Positions 22,571 through 33,480 of a stretch of 64,000 bases of DNA are shown piece after piece. Both the position numbers and the translations under genes were made by a program. Location of the stretch: NCBI GenBank assembly GCA_039881145.1, contig JAYKKI010000132.1:2890501-2954500 (forward strand). Reading direction: 5' to 3'. The stretch comes from Druceiella hillmani. Lineage: Eukaryota > Arthropoda > Insecta > Lepidoptera > Hepialidae. Numbering within the stretch: position 1 is the stretch's first letter; every line of letters begins with the position of its first letter. The notes beneath the pieces are model-generated. The model saw only the letters and a program-made list of their open reading frames with translations. It did no database searches and had not been told where the DNA came from.

Positions 22571-23544
22571 TTTTACATTACATAAGTTAGGATAATAAAA
22601 CAGTACTATTGGTCCATCTGGATATTGTAAATATCTAGCATAATATCACAAAAGTAACACAACTCCAAAATATTATTTTCGAAATGTGTGTACCTGTTTA
22701 TTTATTCGCGTATCACGCAAGAGCTGCTAAAATAATTTTCATGACGTTTTACTCGTGAATTATATTCGATCGAAAATCATATTTCGGCTATATTTTATTG
22801 CAATTGATCAACTAAAAATATAAAACAATTCGACATTTCAATTCAAAATATGCTTAGCTAACAATATTTTTATAATTTCATAATAGAATTAGCATTAAAA
22901 CTTAAATAAAACTAGCCATTAAAATCGTAAGTGTTGTAAAATAAACGAGTCCACAAAGGAAAAAATCTTATAATGACTTATTTGTTTATTATAAAATTTT
23001 ACCTTTATTGGCATATTAATAAGAATTAAAAAAAAACTTCATCAAAAGTGATTCCATTGACATTAAATAGAATTACATGCGATTATGCTCCATTTATAAA
23101 ATCTGACAATAATACTTCCTAAACATTTTTGATATGTCGTTTAGCATGATTCTAACAGAGATGTATCGTCGAAAATATTACATATTTGACTATTAAATAT
23201 TTTATAAAAAAAAATATTTTATGTATAAAATATAAGATTTAAATATAAGATTTAAGTATGAGATAGTGTTAAGTGTATTTAGTTTAAAATATAGCATCTT
23301 AGAGCTAAATTAATAATTTCTAAAGGGGGCAAAGCTAGTTAGAAATAAAATCTTAGTCGGTTTATTTTATTTGCAGATCCTTAAGTTCAATGATTCGTTA
23401 CTCTTTCAAATGCACGTATGAATAAGTAAAAGGAGATGCGCAAAAAAATAGACAAACATATTTTATTTTTGGTTATATTATTTGAGGTTAATTAATAAAA
23501 AATAATGGTATTTTCTGAAATTTGATATATGATGTGGTGCTATT
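22571..23544. other. AT-rich non-coding stretch
   Basis: Apart from a 13-bp direct tandem duplication at about 23228-23253 (AAATATAAGATTT twice), nothing was seen. Confidence 0.5.
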
Positions 23545-23690
23545 TTTAAAATGTTCGAGAGGTGGCTCTAAGGGCCCGTCACCGGATTGGCGTAATTTAA
23601 TTCTACGGAATTGCCTACAGCAGATGGCGCGGAAAGTTGACCGTTCGCTACGCCGCACAGACGATATCAACGGAGCTAATATTACTTTGT
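23545..23690. promoter_or_regulatory. GC-richer patch with a CTCF-like motif
   Basis: About 145 bp of clearly higher G+C lie within AT-rich DNA. At 23617-23630 the plus strand reads ACAGCAGATGGCGC, which fits the vertebrate CTCF consensus CCASYAGRKGGCRS at 13 of 14 positions. A minus-strand frame (23488-23670, 60 codons) spans the patch but shows no family features. Insulator function is inferred from the motif only, and the patch could equally be a repeat fragment or an exon. Confidence 0.3.
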
Positions 23691-26120
23691 AGATATCAAT
23701 ATCTTGATCCTTTGTGAAAATTAATTATTCATTAATTATATTACAAGAAAGATTTAACTTTGTTTTTGAAAAAGATTGGGCTTGCTATTAATAAAGCGTC
23801 AGATATTCGTATGGCCATATAAAGTGATTAGAATTCGGATTGAGAGCCAAAAGTGAATATCGGGTATATAGAAGGCGTTGCTTTAAACGCGGATCTTAGA
23901 CGAATATCATATAAACGAATTTGATATTGACTGAAGGCTCCGTTGCTCTTTGACATATCGTCGGGATTAATTAATTCAGGGAGATCGCTTCGCTAAACAG
24001 TAGTCAATTCAAGAGGTAGGTCAAATGTTTATAAAAAATATTCAAACGCTTTATGGAATAATAATAATTGAAAGGCATTGAAATATTATTTATGTTCGAT
24101 GTAAATCGATTTAAAAAATACTTGTTTTAAATTTTAAAATATTCGAAAATAAAAAAGGAAACTATAACTTTTTTATGCTTCCATAAATAATATTTTTGGC
24201 TTAAAAAATAGCATTTGTGTTATATAGTAATATTAAGCTGATTTTAACTTGCATATATTTCAATTTATTATACACAAACTTGTTCTCTAACATTTTCTAT
24301 CATGCGTGTATTTTCCAAGGATTATAAGTTATATGCTGATATAATTGACACGGTATTGCAATTTTATAATACAAACTTTATCTTTAGACCTGTATCTTAT
24401 AAGTATTTGATAAATACTGAAATTGTTCACAGCTTAACAATATAATATTCATGCTATAATCTCACTTTAATTGTTATAACGAAATTTTGTTTTTTTTGTA
24501 TGTATGTTTGTTTTTTTAGGGATTCATGCAGGAACTACCAATACAATTGACAGACACCTTTTTTAATATCATAGCTTATAGTTTCCAGACTTCCACAGGA
24601 TATATGTTATGTATATAAGTTGTATAATTATTGAGATATAAATATAAATATTATTCTATTCTGAGAAAGAAATCATGAATCTAGGTGTTTTCGTGACGAA
24701 TGCTGGAGAAACAACATATTGCCTCATACATTTACAATGAATTTGGAGGAATTGCAAGTAATTAAAATTTATGTAATTTGTGTTGCTCACATATCCGCTG
24801 AACAAAAGTATTGAATACAATTCCTGTAGGAGTTACATACGTGTCAATTAGGGATTCGTTAGTAAAATATAATTTTTTTTTATTCAAACTTAGTACTTAT
24901 TACTTTCAAGGACGAACAGTAAAATTATTCGCCGTCTTCAATAGTAAATATTCATATCTAACTATGTTACGGGAACAAATACCATAAGAAATATCTTAAT
25001 GTGCAATAATTTCCTAAAATATGTTTTTTACTAAAAGAAATATTTGTTAGGTGTATTAAATTTTACTTAACACAATATATTAAATCTATAAATTCATTAA
25101 AATTATAACTCACGTGTACTTTTCACCTATGTTTCGAAACTCAATATTTGCGCTTGATATTTTTAATAAAATCATAGTTTATAAATTTTTTGTCATATTA
25201 ATTTTAATTAAAAAATTTATAATTGACTAAAATAATTAGTAGCTTATTTCAATGAATCATACAATTGACAGTCATCAGTCACCCAGTTTAATATTGATCT
25301 TAAAAATAATTTTACAGGAAATTGTGTTCCAATTCCGTAAATACATAAATAAAATTTAAAATATTTTTGATATATTTATTAAATAAGTCACTAAGCTTAA
25401 CTAAACATATAATTAGGTAAATAAAATAAAAACCCTATTGATCCTAATAAATGGGATGTTATTGAAGACCTTGTTTAAAATGCTATAAAAAGCAAACATT
25501 TTACCTGTTTGTTAAAAATTCGATATAATAACATATTCAGTATGACTTTTGATTCAAAAGTGTTTCAGCCATATTACATTAATCAATAAAATAAATGTAT
25601 GTGCACGCAAATAAGTTATTTACCACATTTCAGTAAACGTACATATGGGAAAATAACATCAATATAAATAGTTCAAATAAAATGCAATATATCTTCGTAT
25701 GTTTCAATCCTTATATATACCTAAAAGTGCACGAAATTTATCAGAATCACACAAAGATTTCAAAACATCAGAGTTTACTCCAGGATATTAAGTTATGTCC
25801 ATTCAAATTATTGATAAAAGACCGTCGTCGCAGGTAGAAAATTTATGTTGAGGTCGACTGTGCTCATATTAGCATTTAAATTAATTTGGGATTCCCGTAT
25901 CGAGTTGTGAAGAAAACGGTAGATAAAGGAAAATTTGGTTACTGTGTAACAGCTTGTACGTGAATTGATTGGGACTAAAATCCTTATTGCGAGTTTGATT
26001 ATTTTTGACGGTCGATATTTTATACCGATAAGAACTATACCTAGTTTTCAATAAAGCACTAGTAGAGTATTAATATCTGTGACAGAGTAGAACTATCTTT
26101 ACGCACAGTTTCCATAAAGA
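23691..26120. other. AT-rich non-coding stretch
   Basis: No coding or structural feature was supported. Confidence 0.55.
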
Positions 26121-26342
26121 CACACATAATAACACAAATATTAAAAAAAGAACAATGCAGAAAAAAATATATTAGCCAAAGCTACGTATAATAAATTCTA
26201 AATAGGTGAACATTAATTATTGGCCTTAGTCACACATAATAACATCTAATTATAAAGTAAAAAAATAATATATAAAAAAATTGTATTAGTGAAAGCCATG
26301 TAGTACAAATTATAAATAAGTGAATATTAATTATTGGCTAAG
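26121..26342. repeat. Tandem duplication, 2 x ~110 bp
   Basis: Two units (26121-26230 and 26231-26342) both begin CACACATAATAACA and end in TTAATTATTGGC followed by a TTAGT or TAAGT-like tail. A middle anchor (ATATTAGCCAAAGCTACGTA / GTATTAGTGAAAGCCATGTA) is shared. Identity is moderate (about 75% by eye), so the duplication is not recent. Confidence 0.8.
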
Positions 26343-27898
26343 TGGTTCACTGACTTCTATCTAACTTTCCTGTCTCTGTTATTCTTGAAGAAAAATACAT
26401 AAATCAGTTAAAGATATTTCATATAAAAATATTATAAAGGTTTGTAACAGAGCAATACAGTGAAAATATGTAATTTTCATTTGAATGTCAAGGACGATAC
26501 AAAATCAAATTTGAACCATCCTTTAAGAAAAGAAAAAATAAATGATAATGTACAAAAATATTATATATAAGTGAAAAGACCACAGATAGGCAAAAAAATC
26601 ATTGAAAGAGTGAGATAAAAGGATATTAAAAGGTTTAAAAAAACATATCTAAGCTTTAATATTTAGTATAAAAAAGATATGTCTTTAGTAAGTTTATATA
26701 AAAAAGTTGTGATGATTTGGGTACATGGAATTAATTCGAATTCAATCTTGAAATTAATGAAAAGGAATGAGTATAATTCCTTTTCTGCTGGAAATGCTAC
26801 ATTGAAACTTTTTGCTAAACACATAATCGTGTTAATGTTAACTCAACCTAAAAGATTTCTTAATCACTCTGTGGAAGTAAAGTGTCGCTATAATTATTTT
26901 TAAATGAAAATAGCATTAAAGGTTTTCTTACATAAAGATCAACGGCCGAGATTTTGTCTGTTAAAACATATATTAGGAAAATGGCGAAAAACACTAACTT
27001 TTCTTATTTCTTTAGAGACGTACGATAGTTTAATTTTATTCAAACTGCAGTTAAACTGTAATCTTTGTACTAATCGATTGAACACTAAGATTGAAAATAA
27101 CTTATCATATTCAAGTTTTATATAACACAAAATTTATATCTAAACATTCAGGGGTACCCAGCATTTTTACTAAAATATTTGTCAAAACTAATATTACTTT
27201 TCACCATGTAAATATACCTTTGATGCATGAAAATATGTTATTATGTTAGAAACCAGATGCAAAAATATGCTAATATCACGAAAATTATGACACAATCATC
27301 AATATAATTTTCCGTGAATTTCTATATTATTTTTATAATTTTATTTATTAATAGTTTTGGAGAGATTAGGAAGATGGTAACGTATTTTTTGTAGACATTT
27401 CCAATCCTATCTCTAGTAAAATCTTATCTCAAATTCTAAAAAAATATTCCGAGTCTTTATAATATGCTCATTTAACGCTCATCTCCACCTTGAAATGAAA
27501 AAAGTCATTGTTTGACACTTCTAAATTTTGCCATAAATATATTTAATATATAGTTAATAATACTAATAACAGGCTATATATTAAAAATAATAGTAGCCTA
27601 CGTGGTTAAAAATGTTTTGTCATTATGCTAAATTGCAAGAAATAATTATCATAAAATTCCAATATTAACTGTATTGAAATCCTATTTATTTGATATGAAA
27701 TTCAAAGAGTAACATAACAAGAAATAAAAGAATTAGGAAAGAAATCGTGTGTTGAAAAAATACAATAAATAAAACATTTTTAACGAGGTTGGTGGACTCA
27801 ATTGTAAACTTGAATTTAAATAATGTATAAAAGACTAACATTTAATGTATCGTAACTAACGTAACTAAAATAAAATGTTTACTATATGTACTAAGTAG
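26343..27898. other. AT-rich non-coding stretch
   Basis: Adjacent small plus-strand frames (26679-26903 and 26904-27125) have random composition. A 10-bp foldback (GAAAAGGAAT / ATTCCTTTTC) lies at 26759-26785. Confidence 0.5.
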
Positions 27899-30345
27899 TT
27901 CCATGGAACCTAATAAGTACAAGATAAAATATTTACGTAGATAAGATCGACTAAAAGCAATTTTCTACCTAGCAATTAGACCCCTTTCATTACTTTTGTT
28001 ATGTACCAGGCATTATCATTCCAATAGACTTTCCTCCATACGCAGAACTTTTAGCAAATATTAACGTTTCCAATAAACATTCTCCTGCCCATAGTTTTAT
28101 CTATAAAACTTTGGACGACCGGGCGAACACCAAATCGAAGTCAATGAACTACTCGGCTAATAATTGTTCTGAACGTATTTATACCTTCGTTCAGATACAA
28201 TTTTATCTACTTGCAAATATAAACAAATCTATTACTATCGCCATGTACTCTCAATAGTGATGTAGTTAAAGGTTTGTACGTACAAATTACATTAAGATGG
28301 AGTTTTTTATTTTCTTAGAAATTCCTAGATTTCTTTGCAGGTCTTTACAATAAACAAATTAATTTTGCATCTTGTCATTATTCGTTATTTGGAATAAAAT
28401 ATTTTATAAAATTGATTTAATTCTGGAACGAGAAATTTGATTCACTTATCTATCAACCTAGGTACAAAAGTATCGTTATTGATAGATTAGAATATTTTTT
28501 ACAAATGTTAAATGATGAGATAAATATTTTACAACAATATGTGTAAATGAAAAATAATAATTCTGCTATTTGCACTGTAACTAACTGCTAGCTGCACTCT
28601 TCTGTCTATTATTCCATCTTCATTTTGTCTATAATTAAAAAAACTGCAAGTATTGAAATAACTCTAAGATGTTCAATAAAACCTCGTTTAAGTTTGTAAC
28701 TGCTGCCACAAGCATATACAAATCAGCCCACCAATTATTGGCTATACTGGTACTTAATACCGAAAAATGTATTTTATATACGTGTATGCTTAACCTTTGA
28801 ACAAATGTATACTTTGTATTTTTAATTACAAATGCGGAGGAATAATTTAACATGTCTTAGCGTACTTGCTTCACAACTTGACAGCGTATATAATGAATGA
28901 ACCTTCATTTAAGCTAGTGTGGTACTTGGTAGTGTTGAGGATTACGAACTTTTTAAAATACAGCATTGATTGGTCCATGAACAGCTGATACATACAATTT
29001 TTGGTTTAAGATATGAATGACTGTTGGAAATATTTAAAACACTAAACAGAAATTAAACAAAGTGAAGATTACGTCGATTGTTAATCACTGAACAGTTGAG
29101 GTAAGACTTCAACTAGGAAATGTGATCATATTTTCTGATTTTATTTTTTGTTTACATAAATTTTTAAAATGCTCAGAGTTATTTTATATATAACACATAA
29201 CTCTTTAGTCAAGCAAAAGAACTGGAAACATTTAGAAAATGCGTATTAATTTTTATTGCTAGGATGTTTAATTGCTTTCTAAAATATACACAGCCAAAAA
29301 TACGACGACCAGCGTTAGTTATCTAGGGTGCCAAATAGAGATTTGGATCCATCGATAGACTTAGGTGTTTGACAGTTAAAAGAACGAATCGTCATACCGT
29401 TTCGTTAGAGGTGCAGAAATCTTAATATTGGAAAGATTAATTAGCAACCCCATGTTTGAACACATTGACTGATCGGACAAAGATCTCTCATGTTTAAATT
29501 ATAATTACTTCTAAGATTTATAACACTATTTATAGTCTAGTATATTAGAATATCATCATCAAGTTAATCTACTCAAATTGTGAGCGCACCACAATGTCAC
29601 TCCCACTATCACTTTCTTCACAACTTGAAAACGATCATTTTCAATGGAATTATTTTCGTATTCCGACATTATGGATTAAACATTTTCTTTCCTGAATCCT
29701 TTTTATATTATAATTAATAATGATATTATAATTTGAACTTTATGTAACATGTAGAATGATAAATAATTAGCGATGCTTGCGAGCTACCTCCCCTACCGCG
29801 CGCTAAACAGCAACTGGTTTTCGCCAGCGCCATCGCGCTCGTGGCAAATTCAGTTAGTACATGCACGAGCGCAATGGCGTTCGTCGGCATTCAAACGGTT
29901 ATACAAATAAAGTCTATGGCAAGCACCAGTTCGAAAAGCGAATTTTGCCATAATTTTCAATTACCGAAATTTTTAAAGAAAATATAATAAAAAGAAATGA
30001 TGTGTACGAAGCTCAAACACTTTCAATTACAGTTCTGTAAAAACGCACTTTTGAAAGTGGCACCTTGATCGTCAAGAAACAAAATCAGAAACAATTTCTA
30101 ATATCCTGAGTGCGTAAATCTGAAACAATTTCAAATACGCTGAATTGCAAGTGACTTCTAGTAGAAACTTAGTTTCTTTGTATATAGTAACTTAAATTCA
30201 GTTTTATTGTATAAATAATATAGTGCCGTCTTTCAGAAGAAATTTCTTAAGTAGTTATTTTGGTTGCAGAATGTCATTTTAATATTTAGTTTAATTTGTG
30301 TTATTTAATTTGTGTTATATGTTTCCAGTTACGAAAACATTCTTC
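27899..30345. repeat. Paralogous non-coding block A (partner 57443-59695)
   Basis: At least two long stretches align in order and in the same orientation with 57443-59695. The first is 27899-28430, including GCAATTAGACC, CTCCTGCCCATAGTTTTATC, TATAAAAC, AACTACTCGGCTAATAATT and CATGTACTCTC. The second is about 30140-30345, including ACTTCTA, GTATAAATAATATAGTG and a final GTTTCCA. The partner has about 250 bp extra (near 57750-58020), and block A has a GC-rich insert at 29765-29970 with no counterpart. Indels are not in multiples of three and no frame is shared. An old segmental duplication or a long unrecognised repeat would both explain it. Confidence 0.7.
29765..29970. mobile_element. GC-rich segment with a ~22-bp imperfect inverted repeat, absent from the paralogous block
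   Basis: A GC-rich arm at 29822-29845 (CGCCAGCGCCATCGCGCTCG) is largely complementary to 29862-29885 (GCACGAGCGCAATGGCGTTCG) across a ~17-nt spacer. The patch stands out from the AT-rich surroundings. Paralogous block B shows nothing like it at the matching place, so it looks like an insertion after the duplication. No transposase or flanking terminal repeats can be delimited, so a MITE-like origin is inference. Confidence 0.35.
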
Positions 30346-31929
30346 GACCAATTTTAGTAGTTTAGAAAGTCTTTTTAAAATATGTTATTTGTATAATTTC
30401 GTTTGAAAGCGAATTTTTGAAAAATAATATATATTAATATAAATAAGTAGTTTTACAATTTCTTAGTTTAAAAATCTTTTGTCTTTTCTCTTATCTTTAA
30501 AAACTGGTTTTGTATTATATTAAAATAAAGTAAACAAAATATTTAAAAGAATTAATTTATGAATCCGTAACGACACTTCTTATGTCTAGACTGATAGGTG
30601 AGTGAAGAAAATTTGGAATGAGAATTAAATTAATTTGATATAATATCTTTAATGTTTTATTCATAATAGCGAATAAATACAGGACGCAAAATTAATTTCT
30701 TTGGTATAAAATGCTATGAAAAAATCTAGGAATTTCCCTTAAAAAAAATTGCACTTTAATGTAACTTGCACGTGTAATTCATTTAATGTAAACACTGTCC
30801 ATAGTACATGTGAGTTCAAGCCAATTAACTTGGTGATGGAAAATTATTAGCAGATAAATTGAACCTCTACTTCATATTCGTTAATAATTATATTTACTTA
30901 TCATGAAATAGTTGTGTTTGCGCCTCTCGTTATTAAGTAAAAGAGGAACCAATCTCCGTCTCATTACTATATATTTTCCGTATAAAACATGTTATTCAAC
31001 TTAAAGCAACGAGCATCAAAAAGCACTTATAATGACTCAAAATGATCACAAAAATAAAATTTTCACACACACGTCACAAAAATAAAGTTCTTCAGTTCGT
31101 GACTTTGCCATTATTCAATGAAAAGTTACTAATGGAGGACATACAATTTGTTAGTGTTAGTAGCGAATTTTACGTATTTTCTACGTTAGCATTTGAAAAG
31201 TTAACGAAAAAACTAAGTTATAGTAAATGTCATAAAAATTAACTGCACCTACGACTTCGTTCGCGTAGACTTGAGATTTTCCTGAGTTAAATCTTCTATT
31301 GAAAAATCGTTAGTTTAATTCGGTGCAAATATATTTACTACAGTGATTGATATTTAGTAATAAAATAATATTCCAAAATTTTTGTCTATTTCTTTTATCC
31401 AATCAATTCTATTTTATGCGGCGGAAGTATTAGAGCATTTAACGAGTTGAATAAAATAAAAACATTTGACCGGATTGATAGACGTATATTAAAAAATTTG
31501 TCCATAGACATCTTCGAATATATTAACGTTAACTACAACCATTGGCCGTTGCTAGGCGTTTACATATCTCTTTAACAGAGTCAGCAGTTCATATAATTTA
31601 ATATTTTTGCTAAATTACTAAGTACGTGAAAAAATCGTGAACAAAAGTATTATTAGTTTTGGGTTTTATAAACGTCCAATAATTTGTATATGGTATTTTA
31701 AGCAACAAAAATTCTTTACAATAAGAAAAAGCATATTGAGGAGATTTTTTGATATTTGACTATCTAATTTTATTTGTGGCAAATAATTGCTAAACAATTT
31801 ATCTATTATATTTGAAGTAAAAGATCTTAGAAATAATTTTTAATTTTCTTAATTTTTTTAATATTATTTTTAAAAATAATGTTTTGTTTTGATTGGCTGA
31901 AGACGAGCGCATACAGGCGTAAATTTAAA
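30346..31929. other. AT-rich non-coding stretch
   Basis: No feature supported. A 66-codon frame (31042-31242, +) has random composition. Confidence 0.5.
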
Positions 31930-33480
31930 ATAGTAACACACAAACTGGAGATATGACATCCGATATTATAACGGTCTGGGAATCAAGTTAAAACAGGTCT
32001 AACTCCTAGAATTGAACACAAACATAGGCTGATATTTAATGCTGAATAAGAAGCAGCCCTGGTATCATATCTCTGAGAATGTTTGTGTATTTACTTCAAA
32101 CTCTGGCCAAGTAAAGTAAAAGATCTTCCTGACTGGCATGTGTGGCAAAAATTGGTATAGCAATTTTTGGAGAAAGAATCCATCGCTTTCCTTAGAAAAC
32201 CGAAAGTAACGAGCGCAAGTCGCATGAATTTGCTTAATAGATATAATGTTACACAATTTTTAAAAAATCTTAATAGGTATTTTTTAAGCATGAGCAGACT
32301 TTCTTCTGTATATGACACTAGGGTCATAACAGTGCTTAAGCCAAAGATAATTATTGCAGTGAAGGCAGTAAGCAAATTTTCTTTTGAAATAATGGCGCTA
32401 GTAATAGCTCGGAATAGATGACAAACATCGAATTCCTGGTTTTCTTAAGAAGACTAAACTCACAACTTCCAAATATTTTACTCTTATTTTATCACACGGC
32501 GATATCAAGGCCTTCGAAAATTCAAAGAGAAATGATACTATCCTTTTCATTATACTGAAACTATCATCTTCATCCTTTCGAGGTCTCTATCAATGGTCCC
32601 TTTAAAACTTACTTTGTCAAAGTTCAAAATGAACTGGTTATGGATGAATCCCGAAAAGACAATGAAAATCGATGAGATTTCGGACAATGTAAAACATGTT
32701 TAGCCATTAGCATCTACCCCAACCAACATCTGCAATGCATCCAAATAGATTAGTATACAGCCCTATGATTTAATGTGTTTACTGGCGAAAACTTTGCACC
32801 ATCTTTAGTCGATCCATGTACATCCATCAAAAGAACTCTACTCCTGAAACACTAAATTCTAACCAAATTACTAGTGTAGAAATAACTTGAAAACTTTCAA
32901 GGACTTTCTCCACAAACTCCACAAAAAACCATATAGGAAGCAAGTCATTTGTACAAACCTAATATATATTATAATATATATAATAATACCTATATATTAT
33001 TCCTTGACATATTGTTCAACGGGATGTTCTCACGACACAAAAATGTGTACACCAAAGACCGCATCTCTTGCCGAAGAATAGGCTAGAATGAAGAAAGAGG
33101 AAAGAAAGAAAAAAGTGAAAATTCAAATAAAGAAAAAGAGAGCTAACGCAAAATACAGCGTAACAAAATTAACAGGGCAAATATAAATACCAAGCTAAAA
33201 GGAAATTTTTGCCAAAAATATAACGAAAGCAGAAGACAGGGAAGATGAATAAGAATAGTACTGTCGTGATAAATATTCACTGTACTTAATATTCCTATTT
33301 CGCGATAAATATTTGCCGTGATGATTTGTCTTGATAAATATTTGCCGTGATAAATATTCCAAATTAAAACCAAATGAAAAATAAACTGGGTGTATTAAGT
33401 GTAAAAACTGGGCACATTTCAAACAAACAGATGTATAGAAAAGGCCACGTTTGTGTGTCCTAATTGTTATTCCCATCAGT
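31930..33480 (+). mobile_element. pogo/Tigger-type (Tc1-mariner superfamily) transposase relic with C-terminal zinc-finger remnant
   Basis: The plus strand preserves, across many frameshifts and stops, the order of a pogo/Tigger (CENP-B/jerky-like) transposase. IFNAE-EAALVSYL (about 32030-32070) matches the DNA-binding region. DWHVWQKLV then FLRKPKVTSASRMNLLNRYN (about 32120-32255) matches the linker FxxRHPELxLRKPEATSxxRxxxFN. VYDTRVITVLKPKIIIAVKA (32307-32366) matches IYNVDETGVTTVQKPKKIIA, which holds the first catalytic Asp. WMNPEKTMKIDEI (32646-32684), PLASTPTNICNA (about 32703-32738) and FNVFTGENFAPS (about 32769-32805) match the C-terminal part of the DDE domain. A Lys/Glu-rich tail (33080-33150) precedes a worn PHD-like finger: CIKCKNWAH (33391-33417) and FVCPNC (33450-33467). 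Terminal inverted repeats were not found. It is inactive. Transposase identity is confident. Confidence 0.88.
33260..33362. repeat. Short direct repeats inside the pogo relic
   Basis: GATAAATATTTGCCGTGAT occurs twice (about 33304-33322 and 33333-33351), with shorter GATAAATATTC copies near 33268 and 33350. This local expansion separates the Lys-rich tail of the transposase relic from the finger remnant. Confidence 0.7.

Noticed and set aside
32091..32375. 94-codon minus-strand frame, and the overlapping 63-codon one
   Set aside because: Both are antisense to the pogo transposase relic.
32640..32690. Initial reading of WMNPEKT as the C-terminal motif of a LINE RT
   Set aside because: The flanking segments (PLASTPTNI, FTGENFAPS) follow the pogo/Tigger transposase order, which explains the whole stretch better.
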